A stretch of 64,000 nt of DNA from Niastella sp. OAS944 (lineage in GTDB: Bacteria > Bacteroidota > Bacteroidia > Chitinophagales > Chitinophagaceae). The stretch is taken from positions 310,936 through 374,935 of the forward strand of contig JANUBW010000006.1 in NCBI GenBank assembly GCA_024809215.1, written 5' to 3'. Within the stretch, counting starts at the first letter, position 1. Every line of letters begins with the position of its first letter. The position numbers and the translations under genes were made by a program. The notes beneath the pieces were generated by a model. It had not been told where the DNA came from. It saw nothing but the letters and a program-made list of their open reading frames with translations, and did not search any database. Shown here in pieces: positions 18,404-26,465 of the stretch.

Positions 18404-19864
18404 ATGAAGATCAGCATGTACGTGACAAGTTTGGTTAAGTTGGTGTTTTTAGTTTTATTGGTTTTACAGGTTTCAGTAGCTTTTCCTTTTGATAATAAAC
18501 CGCCTGCATTGGCGGTTTATTCAGCCCCGGCCAATGCAGAATTGAATACTGATTTTACTGTTAAAGTGCGGCAGCACAGTCAGCCATGGAAAACCCTGCC
18601 CGTTCACCTGGTAAAAGTAGACCAGGTGAAAGGGGCAAAACATACCACTGAAAATGCTTCGATGAGTTATTTTGACTTTTCTGGCGAAGTGGAGGTGTCG
18701 GTAACCTATAATAAAGGGAATATTAAGCAATCGCGCATCAGGCCGCTGTCTTATAATATTCCTCATACTGTAAAAGGGCGTACAGTCATTTTTAAACTGT
18801 ACCGGCCTGCTAATTTATCGGTAGAGATAAATGGCGATATATTTCATAATCTGCATTTATTTGCCAACCCCATTAATACGTTTACACCCGATAAGCGCGA
18901 TACCAACCTGTTGTACTATGGCCCCGGTATACATGAAGTAAAAGGAAAGATATTGAAAGTGCCATCGGGCAAAACGGTGTACCTGGCAGGCGGGGCTATA
19001 CTGCGCGCACAAATACTCATCAAAGATGCAAGTAATGTGCGCGTACTGGGAAGCGGTATGGTTGATATTGCTGTAAAGCAGGGAGTGCGCATTGCAAATT
19101 CAAAGAATGTGCTGATAGAAGGCATCTTCTGCACCCAGTGTTTTACCGGCGGTTCGGATAGTGTTACCATTCGCAATGTAAAGTCTATGAGCTATTATGG
19201 ATGGGGCGATGGTATGAACGTAATGAGCAGTACCAATGTGCTGTTCGATGGGGTGTTCAATCGCAATTCCGACGACTGTACTACTGTGTATGGTACCCGT
19301 TTGGGTTTTACCGGTTCAAGCAGAAATGTTACCATGCAAAATTCAACCCTGTGGGCCGATGTAGCGCATCCTATATTAATAGGCACGCATGGCAATACAC
19401 CCAATCCGGATACACTCGAAAATTTGAATTATATCAATATCGATATCCTTGACCATAAAGAAGCGCAGATCGATTACCAGGGTTGCCTTAGCATCGATGC
19501 CGGCGATAATAACCTGGTGCGTAATGTTCGTTTTGAGAATATCAGGATAGAAGACTTCAGGCAGGGGCAACTGGTAAACATCCGGGTGTTTTTCAATAGC
19601 AAATATTGTACGTCACCGGGGCGGGGTGTAGAAAATGTGCTGTTGAAAGACATTACTTACAACGGAAAGAATGCCGGCATGTCGATCATTGCCGGTTATA
19701 ATGAAGAAAGGAAAGTGAAAAATATCGTTTTCGAAAACCTGGTCATAAACGGACAGCTTATTTCTGATGATATGAAAGAGAAGCCAGCCTGGTATAAAAC
19801 CACCGATATGGCCAATATTTCCGTAGGAGAACATGTAGAGGGGATCGTGTTCCGTAAAAGATAA
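18404..19864 (+). CDS. Secreted GH28-like right-handed beta-helix glycosidase
   Basis: 486 residues with a signal peptide (cleaved after about residue 27). Residues about 30-150 form an all-beta N-terminal domain. From YYGPGIHEVKGKILKVPSGKTVYLAGGAIL onward the protein has repeated helix coils (NVRVLGSG, NVLIEGI, SVTIRNVKS). The putative active-site region reads GDGMNVMSSTNVLFDG then NSDDCTTVYGTR, recalling the Asp-Asp pair of GH28 polygalacturonases, with a later IGTHGN resembling the GH28 GHG/GH.N motif. GH49-type dextranases share the N-terminal sandwich plus helix layout and are the main alternative. Depolymerisation of a pectic or other glycan in the HTCS PUL is inferred. Confidence 0.75.
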   Translation: MKISMYVTSLVKLVFLVLLVLQVSVAFPFDNKPPALAVYSAPANAELNTDFTVKVRQHSQPWKTLPVHLVKVDQVKGAKHTTENASMSYFDFSGEVEVSVTYNKGNIKQSRIRPLSYNIPHTVKGRTVIFKLYRPANLSVEINGDIFHNLHLFANPINTFTPDKRDTNLLYYGPGIHEVKGKILKVPSGKTVYLAGGAILRAQILIKDASNVRVLGSGMVDIAVKQGVRIANSKNVLIEGIFCTQCFTGGSDSVTIRNVKSMSYYGWGDGMNVMSSTNVLFDGVFNRNSDDCTTVYGTRLGFTGSSRNVTMQNSTLWADVAHPILIGTHGNTPNPDTLENLNYINIDILDHKEAQIDYQGCLSIDAGDNNLVRNVRFENIRIEDFRQGQLVNIRVFFNSKYCTSPGRGVENVLLKDITYNGKNAGMSIIAGYNEERKVKNIVFENLVINGQLISDDMKEKPAWYKTTDMANISVGEHVEGIVFRKR

Positions 19865-19872
19865 TTGTGTGA

Positions 19873-19900
19873 GCGTGGCACGGGTGCAGCCGTGTCACGC
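19873..19900. terminator. Stem-loop terminator after the GH28-like gene
   Basis: GCGTGGCACGG pairs with CCGTGTCACGC (one G-T mismatch) around a six-base loop, 9 bp after the stop at 19864. It lies between convergent genes and may serve both strands. Confidence 0.65.
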
Positions 19901-19905
19901 ATTCC

Positions 19906-19934
19906 TTTATCAACTCTATCAACCTTTCAACTTA
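19906..19934. repeat. Family C repeat word block (29 bp)
   Basis: A 29-bp block of TATCAAC/CTATCAACC/TTTCAACTT words. It differs at only two positions from 35130-35158, which overlaps the end of the GH2 gene. Here it spans the stop codon of the HxlR gene on the minus strand and codes its last residues. Confidence 0.6.
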
Positions 19935-20257
19935 GTAACTACCCGCCTGTGCTCCCTTCCCCAATTGATCATTTCTATAATGATCTTACCAAAGGAACGG
20001 CAATACTCCGTTGGCTCATATTCAACCAGCACGGGCGATTCGTCGTACACTGTTCTTTTAACCAGTTTATTCATTTCCATTTCTTTCAACTCTTTCGATA
20101 ACATGCGCGTTGTAATGCCGGGAATACTGCGCTCAATTTCCCGAAAACGCCGGTTGCCATTACATATGGAATTAACAATAGGCAGGCGCCATTTGCCACC
20201 TATAAAGTACAGGGTATCCTGTAAAGCCCTTAATTCTTCCGACTGGTCTCTTAGCAT
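19919..20257 (-). CDS. HxlR-family winged-helix transcriptional regulator
   Basis: 112 residues, the usual length for this family. The sequence DTLYFIGGKWRLPIVNSICNGNRRFREIERSIPGITTRMLSKELKEMEMNKLVKR carries the HxlR signature (GKW..lI...L..g..RF.el.r.i.gIs.r.Ls..L.eLe..gLv.R). Members are small DNA-binding dimers, often redox or aldehyde responsive, and typically regulate a divergent oxidoreductase. Here the divergent neighbour is the SDR at 20347, 89 bp away, with GTATAC-type boxes in between. The extreme C-terminus overlaps the family C repeat, which suggests that the tail has been reshaped by the repeat. Confidence 0.93.
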   Translation of the reverse strand: MLRDQSEELRALQDTLYFIGGKWRLPIVNSICNGNRRFREIERSIPGITTRMLSKELKEMEMNKLVKRTVYDESPVLVEYEPTEYCRSFGKIIIEMINWGREHRRVVTKLKG

Positions 20258-20274
20258 TGGTAAATAGGTTTATT

Positions 20275-20323
20275 GGTATACTCTGTTATACTGGTTACAA
20301 ATGTATACCATAACGGGCATACC
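20275..20323. promoter_or_regulatory. GTATAC box cluster, candidate HxlR operator
   Basis: In the 89-bp divergent gap, GGTATAC (20275-20281) and GTATACC (20303-20309) form an inverted pair, with a further TATAC at 20287 and CATACC at 20318. The same gap contains TACCTTTG at 20320-20327, a full match to the -7 consensus for the SDR gene, so a repressor bound here would occlude RNA polymerase. Confidence 0.55.
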
Positions 20324-20346
20324 TTTGAAAAAATAATTAAAGAGTT

Positions 20347-21090
20347 ATGAGCACGTTTAAAAACAAAGTAGCGATCGTTACAGGCGGAAATAGCGGCATA
20401 GGTTATGCCACAGCTAAAGAACTGATAGCCAAAGAAGCAACCGTAATAATAACCGGCAGGCGTAAAGAAGCTATTGAAAAGGCGGCAGCGGAATTAGGCG
20501 CCATTCCATTTGTGGCAGATCAGGCCAGTTTGAAAGACACAGATGCATTTTATGAAGAAGTCAGTCAAAAGTATGGTAAGGTTGATATCCTGTTCATCAA
20601 TGCAGGCATTGTTGGCAATATGGGACCTATTGAAGGCAAAACAGAGGCCGATTTCGACAACGTAATGAACATCAATTTTAAGGGCGCCTATTTCACCCTG
20701 AGCAAATTCATTCCCTTATTGAACGATGGCGCTTCTGTGGTTATTTTATCCTCTATTGTTGCATCTACTTATAAAGCCAACAGCTCGGTTTACCAGGCCA
20801 GCAAGGCTGCATTAAATTCAATAGCAAAGACAGCTGCCGCAGAATTGGCCCCCAGAAAAATACGCGTGAATATTGTAAGCCCCGGCCCAACAAAAACTGA
20901 GGTAATGACCAAGATGGGGTTAGATGATGCCACTTTGCAGCACATACACGAGCACCTGGTTGATTCCATTCCTTTAAAAAAGATGGGTGCCGCTGAAGAT
21001 GTAGCTAAGCTGGTGATCTATTTAAGCGACGAAGCTGCTACTTTTGTTACAGGCTCTGAAATTATAGTAGATGGTGGCTTAACGCTGTAG
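20347..21090 (+). CDS. Short-chain dehydrogenase/reductase (SDR)
   Basis: 247 residues, a classical SDR with a Rossmann fold. The cofactor motif is TGGNSGIGYA near the N-terminus, followed by an NAG motif (INAGIVGN), the catalytic Ser in ILSSIVAS and YQASK (Tyr/Lys pair), and the C-terminal GSEIIVDGG. The Arg-Arg after the first strand (ITGRRKEA) suggests NADP preference. The substrate is unknown. Divergent from the HxlR regulator and probably controlled by it, a common arrangement for reductases of reactive carbonyls or quinones. Confidence 0.92.
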   Translation: MSTFKNKVAIVTGGNSGIGYATAKELIAKEATVIITGRRKEAIEKAAAELGAIPFVADQASLKDTDAFYEEVSQKYGKVDILFINAGIVGNMGPIEGKTEADFDNVMNINFKGAYFTLSKFIPLLNDGASVVILSSIVASTYKANSSVYQASKAALNSIAKTAAAELAPRKIRVNIVSPGPTKTEVMTKMGLDDATLQHIHEHLVDSIPLKKMGAAEDVAKLVIYLSDEAATFVTGSEIIVDGGLTL

Positions 21091-21096
21091 CCCTGC

Positions 21097-21906
21097 TTAT
21101 TTATTAAGCAACGCGTTGGGCGGGTAGCCATAATAGCTTTTAAAAGCAAATGAAAAGTGTGAGAGATTTTCGAATCCTGTTTCAATATAAACGTCGTTCG
21201 GTTTTCGTTGCTTTTCCTTGATCTGGTAATGCGCCAGCTGCAGCCTTTTTTCGGTTAGCCATTTTTGCGGAGTGGTATTATAGATCTTTTTAAAATCCCT
21301 TCTAAAAGTGGCCAGGCTGCGACCGGTGAGATAGCTGAACCTGTCGAGCGGCATATTGAACATAAAGTGGCGTTCCATAAAATCAGCGAGGTTGAGTTTA
21401 CCCGGTTCTTCAAAATTGGCCAGCAGGCCGTCGATGCTTTTATCAATAGCGCGTAATATACTTATGGCTTCATCAATTTTGATATTGGCAATATCAGCTG
21501 GCAGCTCCTGTCCCAGATCGAAATAAGGGATCAGCGATGCCAGGCAGCTTTGCAGTAACGGATGGCCCTTATAGGTGCGGATCGTTTCTAGTGGCTGCGT
21601 TTTACCAATGGCTTTATGGCGTGCATAAAAATCCTTTAGTTTTTCTGTGGTCAAATGCATGGCCACGGCTTTATGTGGCTGCCCGTTCGATGGATAATTA
21701 ATAACCGTTGTGATCTTATTGCGCGGAATAAGGAAGATATCACCAGCTTTAAAGATATGAGAATCGTCGGCCTGAATGATCTTTGTTTCGCCCGAAATGA
21801 ACCATATGAGCATGTGGTGCTCAAACACCACTTCTGTTTTAAAGGATTTTCCTTTGAACTCTGATAGTTTAAGATCCGGGCTAATATATTTGGTCTCAAA
21901 TTCCAT
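21097..21906 (-). CDS. AraC-family transcriptional regulator
   Basis: 269 residues from the ATG at 21906. An in-frame ATG 54 bp further upstream (21960) would add an implausible hydrophobic extension. The N-terminal half is a cupin-like effector domain (IFKAGDIFLIPRNK). The C-terminal half carries two helix-turn-helix motifs (FSYLTGRSLATFRRDFKKIYNTTPQKWLTEKRLQLA ... PNDVYIETGFENLSHFSFAFKSYYGYPP). It is downstream of and co-oriented with the SDR gene at 21983-23005 and may regulate it through the direct repeat at 23054-23090. Confidence 0.93.
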   Translation of the reverse strand: MEFETKYISPDLKLSEFKGKSFKTEVVFEHHMLIWFISGETKIIQADDSHIFKAGDIFLIPRNKITTVINYPSNGQPHKAVAMHLTTEKLKDFYARHKAIGKTQPLETIRTYKGHPLLQSCLASLIPYFDLGQELPADIANIKIDEAISILRAIDKSIDGLLANFEEPGKLNLADFMERHFMFNMPLDRFSYLTGRSLATFRRDFKKIYNTTPQKWLTEKRLQLAHYQIKEKQRKPNDVYIETGFENLSHFSFAFKSYYGYPPNALLNK

Positions 21907-21982
21907 TTGTAAGTAGTAAATGTACAAAATAAGATAAAGCCGAAGCGCTTCGGCTTGCATGGCAGGTTTATCATGCCCGGTT

Positions 21983-23005
21983 TTAATTTACCGGGAATGA
22001 TATACCTGTCATTTCTTCACTTAAGGTCCATAATCGTTTTGCATTCTCTGAGTCGATAGAGTAGGGCTGTACGCCACGTAGGGATGAAGGCTCGGCATAG
22101 TTTTTTGCTATATCACCCCCATCGAGCCCGGCAATATCGGCATTCTCACAATACACGCCGCCAATGTTCTGTAATTGTGCACTGGTTGCGCACCATACCG
22201 TAGTGGCAGCGCCTTGTTCTACGGTCTTCAGTTTTGCTGCTACTTCAGGTTTTATATTCCCGGCTTCATCATGGGTGCCCATTTGTTGAAATAAAGCCAT
22301 CGGGGCTACACGGCCAAGATCGGTTCCGTTTACTGAACCCGGATGCACAGCATAAGCGCGTACCCCGTACTGTTTTCCCCGTTTGTCAAGTTCAACGGTG
22401 AACAGGTTGTTGGCGGTTTTTGATTGTCCATACCCTTGTAATGTTTCATACTCGCGATGAAGAAAATTAGGATCATCGAAGTTAAATGGCGCCATTTGGT
22501 GGCCAAAGGATGATACATTGATAACCCTTGCTCCCCTGGCTTTCTTCAATGCCGGCCATAGGCGGGCGGTTAATTGAAAATGACCTAAATGATTGGTGGC
22601 AAGCTGTGATTCATAACCTCGTTTGTCGCGTTGCAGTGGTACCCACATAATACCGGCATTATTTACCAGTATATGTAATGTATCGTGCGTTTCCTTAAAT
22701 CGCCTGGCGAACTGATCAATAGAGTCGGGGTCCATAAGGTCCATTTGTTCAATGGTCACATTAGGTAAACCCCGTAAGTTGCTTGCTGCTTTAGCTATAT
22801 CACGGGCAGGTACAATTACAGTGGCGCCAGCTGCAACAAAAGTCTTTACCGTTTCCAATCCTATGCCTGCATAGCCACCGGTAATGATAGTGGTTTTGTT
22901 ACTAAGGTCAATGCCTTTTATTACATCATGTACTGTTGATGTTGCTGTAAAGCCCGAAGGCAGGGGGTGTTGTAATGTGCCGATGTGGTTGTGTGTATTT
23001 TTCAT
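21983..23005 (-). CDS. SDR-family oxidoreductase, retinol-dehydrogenase-like
   Basis: 340 residues, longer than a classical SDR because of an N-terminal extension of about 35 residues. Visible motifs are TGGYAGIGLET, the DLMD acidic turn, NNAGIMWVP, NVSSFGHQ and the catalytic YGQSK; a VHPGSVNGTDL loop follows. This is the pattern of the retinol-dehydrogenase/WW-domain oxidoreductase-like branch, in bacteria usually of unknown substrate. No signal peptide. It is divergent from the third susC, and the shared 267-bp gap holds a direct repeat and a strong promoter facing susC. Confidence 0.92.
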   Translation of the reverse strand: MKNTHNHIGTLQHPLPSGFTATSTVHDVIKGIDLSNKTTIITGGYAGIGLETVKTFVAAGATVIVPARDIAKAASNLRGLPNVTIEQMDLMDPDSIDQFARRFKETHDTLHILVNNAGIMWVPLQRDKRGYESQLATNHLGHFQLTARLWPALKKARGARVINVSSFGHQMAPFNFDDPNFLHREYETLQGYGQSKTANNLFTVELDKRGKQYGVRAYAVHPGSVNGTDLGRVAPMALFQQMGTHDEAGNIKPEVAAKLKTVEQGAATTVWCATSAQLQNIGGVYCENADIAGLDGGDIAKNYAEPSSLRGVQPYSIDSENAKRLWTLSEEMTGISFPVN

Positions 23006-23053
23006 TGTTTAAAATTTACTACACAAAATTATCTGCTTCGGCAATGGGGCATT

Positions 23054-23090
23054 TTGTTTAAAACGTCAAATTGCTTTGTTTAGAGCGTCA
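23054..23090. promoter_or_regulatory. Direct repeat TTGTTTAnAnCGTCA, candidate AraC-type operator
   Basis: TTGTTTAAAACGTCA (23054-23068) and TTGTTTAGAGCGTCA (23076-23090) are identical at 13 of 15 positions and lie 22 bp apart, about two helical turns. They sit about 50 bp upstream of the SDR start codon (minus strand) and 43 bp upstream of the susC -33 box (plus strand). The spacing suits an AraC-type dimer, possibly the product of 21097-21906. Confidence 0.55.
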
Positions 23091-23132
23091 GGGTTATCCA
23101 TCTTATTAAGTCTACTAAAATAGTGGAATAAT

Positions 23133-23163
23133 TTTGACAATATTTTTACACTTTATATATTTG
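23133..23163 (+). promoter_or_regulatory. Bacteroidota housekeeping promoter of the third susC
   Basis: TTTG (23133-23136), a 19-bp spacer, then TATATTTG (23156-23163): an exact match to the Bacteroidota consensus TTTG-N19-TAnnTTTG. Transcription would begin near 23170, leaving a leader of about 100 nt that holds a small hairpin (CCGGT/ACCGG, 23218-23231). Confidence 0.8.
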
Positions 23164-23272
23164 TGCTGTTCCTGCGCTAAAATGTTCCGCAATGAGTGAT
23201 TGTCTTCATTAATGCTTCCGGTAAAAACCGGCAGGCCATCTATTACCTGATACTAACTATTAATTATATATA

Positions 23273-26200
23273 ATGAGAAAAACAGTCACATGTTATGGGG
23301 TCCTCATTCTTTTATTATTACCCGCCCTTGTTTTTTCACAGTCAAAAACACTGCAAGGTGTTGTAAGGTCAAAGGCCACAGGGTTGCCGCTTGCCGGTGT
23401 TACCGTGCGGGGAAATTCCATTGATAACGCAAGCGCCTCTGATGGTAGTGGCAATTTTTCAATAACAATTGATAAAGGAACTATACTCACTTTTACTTAT
23501 GTTGGTTATGAAACCCAGCAGGTGGTTGTAGATGCTGAAACTGCTCATCTTGTGGTAGAGCTGTCGCCATCCGATAAATCGCTCGATGCAGTGGTGGTAA
23601 CGGCCCTGGGTTTCTCCCGGCAACGTAAATCGCTTGGTTATGCCACACAGCAATTAAAACCCGGTGATATTGCTGAAGCAAAAGAGGTGAACATCGTAAA
23701 CGCACTGGCTGGTAAAGTGGCCGGTGTTCGTATAACCAATTCCCAGGGCGATATGGGCTCTTCAAGAATAGTTATTCGTGGCGAAACGTCTATAGCTAAT
23801 AATAACCAGCCCTTATTTATTGTAGATGATATACCGGTAGATAATTCTCAGTTGGGCGCCGGCGGATCGCGCGATTATCGTAATGCCATAGCCGATCTCA
23901 ATGCCGAAGATATAGAAACGGTAAGTGTGCTTAAAGGGCCTAACGCAGCTGCACTGTATGGATCACGGGCCGCACATGGTGTTATTCTCATTAAAACAAA
24001 AACCGGTAAAAAGAAACGTGGACTTGGTGTTACCATAAATTCAAATACTACGTTTTCCAGCGTACTCATACTGCCCGAGTACCAGAATGTATTTGGCCAG
24101 GGCGCCGAAGGAAAATTCAGTTATGTTGATGGAAAAGGCGGTGGTATAAATGATGGCGTTGATGAAAGCTGGGGCCCTAAATTGGATGGGCAGCTTATCC
24201 CGCAGTTCTATTCAAACGGAACGCCTGTTCCCTTTGTGGCCCATCCCAATAATGTGAGGGATTATTTCAGAACAGGTGTTACCCTCAATAATAATATTGC
24301 ATTGGAAGGGGCGGGCGATAATTATAATTATCGCATTGCATTGGGTAACGAGCGCCAGTCGGGCATTATACCCAACAGCGAGGCACGTAAGAATAATATA
24401 GCATTTAATGCACAGTTCACCGTTACCCCAAAATTAAAGCTTGGCCTCACTGCCAATTATATTGTAAATAATGCGCCTAATTTACCCGGTTCCGGTGGTA
24501 AAAGAGCAACAAGCACAATGTTACAGTTCACCTGGTTTGGTCGTCAGGTAGACATTGATCAGCTTCGGAATTATAAAGATGCAGCTGGTAATACATTCAA
24601 CTGGAACAATAGTTATTACAGCAACCCGTTTTGGGTGGCTTATGAAAATACGGTTAGTCAGCGACGTAACAGGTTGGTAGGGTCTGTAAAGCTCGATTAC
24701 GAAATTGCCAACGGTTTGAATGCTACTTTCAGGTCGGGTAATGATTTTTATACCGACAGGCGGAAGATCAAAGTGGCGTATGGCACCAACGGAACACCAT
24801 ACGGCTCTTACCAGGAAACGTCTTACACGGTTAATGAAAATAATACAGAAGCTAACATTCGCTATAATAAGAATTTGAGCGATGACCTTACATTTGAGGC
24901 GCTGTTAGGAGGGAATATCCGGTCGCGGTATTATGAAGAAAATGACCAGCAGGCGCCAAGGCTTGCAGTAGCCAATGTATATACGCTGGCAAATTCCCGC
25001 GACCCATTGCTGTCATCTAATAGTTATAACCGGTTAAAAACGTACAGTACTTTTGCTTCGGTACAGCTCGGGTTTCGCAATTATGCGTTCCTGAATATTA
25101 CCACCCGTAATGATCGTTCCTCTACCTTGCCGGCACAGAACCTGTCGTACTATTATCCCTCATTCAATGCCAGCTTTGTGCTTACCGAAGCATTTCATAT
25201 AAAAAGCCCGGTGTTGAGCTATGCGCGTATCCGTGGCGGCTGGTCGAAAGTAGGCGCCGATGCCGATCCCTATCAGTTAATAAATACTTATAGTTTCAAT
25301 GCGCCTTTCAATAGCAATCCACAGCTTACTACATCGGGCATCGATCTTAATCCGGACCTTAAATCAGAAAGCACTAATTCAACCGAATTGGGATTAGAAG
25401 CTGGCTTGTTAAATAACAGGGTGCGGTTCGATGTGAGTTTATACAATACAACCAGTATAGATCAAATATTGAAGGTAGATGTCAGTGCTACCACCGGCTA
25501 TACACAAAAATTGCTGAATGCCGGTGAGATCAATAATAAAGGTATTGAAGTGCAATTAGGCATTACACCTGTTAAAAAAGGATCGTTTCAATGGGATGTT
25601 GATGTAAACTATGCTGCCAACAAAAGCAACCTGGTGCGGTTAGATGATGAAGGCCGCCTGCAGAACTTTGTATTGGGAAGTTATCGCAGCGTTCAGGTGA
25701 TCGCCGGCGTTAACAAACCATATGGTACGCTGTTTGGCAACGCTTATTTGCGTGATGGCGCCGGTAATATAATTGTAAAGAATGGCCTGCCGCAGGCTGA
25801 TCCCAATAAGAAAGTGCTTGGCAAATATACGCCCGACTGGATCGGCGGCATAACCAATAAGTTTTCTTATAAAGACTTTCATCTTTCCTTCCTGATAGAT
25901 GCCAGCATTGGCGGATCTATGTTCGCAGGTTCTAATTCAACCGGCAGCTATACGGGTGTGTTGGCAATGACGCTGCCCGGCCGTGATGCCGATCATGGTG
26001 GTTTAAATTACTACTATCCCAATAATAACAAAGCCAATGGTACGGTTGCGCTGGCCAAAGGCGGCAGCACCCCCAATGGCGAAGCTGTATATGATGATGG
26101 TATCATCTTCAACGGCGTAAACAGTAATGGAAGTGCCAATACAACCATCATTTCTGCATCGCAATATTATAAAGCGCCAAGAAGTATTGAAGAACAATTT

Positions 26201-26452
26201 GTGTATAGTTCTTCATATGTAAAATTCAGGGAGTTGAAATTAGGGTATACGTTGCCTGCTAAATTGATCAGGAAGATTGGTTTGCAAAGCGCTACCGTTT
26301 CCCTGGTGGGCCGAAACCTGTGGATCATACATAAGGATGTTCCCAATATTGATCCCGAAACTGCATTTACCTATGGCAATGCACAGGGTTTGGAAGACCT
26401 GTCGGTGCCCACAACAAGAAGTTATGGTTTCAATATCAATTTCAAATTTTAA
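23273..26452 (+). CDS. SusC-family TonB-linked outer membrane transporter (third pair)
   Basis: 1059 residues. Signal peptide 1-22 (LLPALVFSQS); CarboxypepD_reg-like domain about 25-105 (LQGVVRSKATGLPLAGVTVRG ... FTYVGYETQQVVV); linker DAVVVTALGFSRQRK; plug about 120-235 with VIRGETSIANNNQPLFIVDDIPVDN and SVLKGPNAAALYGSRAAHGVILIKTK; beta-barrel to the final YGFNINFKF. The ALGFSRQRKSLGYA variant of the linker is typical of a different SusC subgroup from the first two pairs. It is followed after 13 bp by a SusD-like_2 gene, so the cargo need not be a polysaccharide. Confidence 0.95.
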   Translation: MRKTVTCYGVLILLLLPALVFSQSKTLQGVVRSKATGLPLAGVTVRGNSIDNASASDGSGNFSITIDKGTILTFTYVGYETQQVVVDAETAHLVVELSPSDKSLDAVVVTALGFSRQRKSLGYATQQLKPGDIAEAKEVNIVNALAGKVAGVRITNSQGDMGSSRIVIRGETSIANNNQPLFIVDDIPVDNSQLGAGGSRDYRNAIADLNAEDIETVSVLKGPNAAALYGSRAAHGVILIKTKTGKKKRGLGVTINSNTTFSSVLILPEYQNVFGQGAEGKFSYVDGKGGGINDGVDESWGPKLDGQLIPQFYSNGTPVPFVAHPNNVRDYFRTGVTLNNNIALEGAGDNYNYRIALGNERQSGIIPNSEARKNNIAFNAQFTVTPKLKLGLTANYIVNNAPNLPGSGGKRATSTMLQFTWFGRQVDIDQLRNYKDAAGNTFNWNNSYYSNPFWVAYENTVSQRRNRLVGSVKLDYEIANGLNATFRSGNDFYTDRRKIKVAYGTNGTPYGSYQETSYTVNENNTEANIRYNKNLSDDLTFEALLGGNIRSRYYEENDQQAPRLAVANVYTLANSRDPLLSSNSYNRLKTYSTFASVQLGFRNYAFLNITTRNDRSSTLPAQNLSYYYPSFNASFVLTEAFHIKSPVLSYARIRGGWSKVGADADPYQLINTYSFNAPFNSNPQLTTSGIDLNPDLKSESTNSTELGLEAGLLNNRVRFDVSLYNTTSIDQILKVDVSATTGYTQKLLNAGEINNKGIEVQLGITPVKKGSFQWDVDVNYAANKSNLVRLDDEGRLQNFVLGSYRSVQVIAGVNKPYGTLFGNAYLRDGAGNIIVKNGLPQADPNKKVLGKYTPDWIGGITNKFSYKDFHLSFLIDASIGGSMFAGSNSTGSYTGVLAMTLPGRDADHGGLNYYYPNNNKANGTVALAKGGSTPNGEAVYDDGIIFNGVNSNGSANTTIISASQYYKAPRSIEEQFVYSSSYVKFRELKLGYTLPAKLIRKIGLQSATVSLVGRNLWIIHKDVPNIDPETAFTYGNAQGLEDLSVPTTRSYGFNINFKF

Positions 26453-26465
26453 ACGCAGCATTACA

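Noticed and set aside
21907..21960. Extended start of the AraC regulator
   Set aside because: The extra 18 residues are a Leu/Tyr-rich stretch not seen in AraC proteins, and the cupin domain begins directly after the ATG at 21906.
26277..26465. N-terminal extension of the third SusD from an upstream in-frame ATG
   Set aside because: It would lie wholly inside the susC coding region and destroy the lipoprotein signal that begins at 26466.
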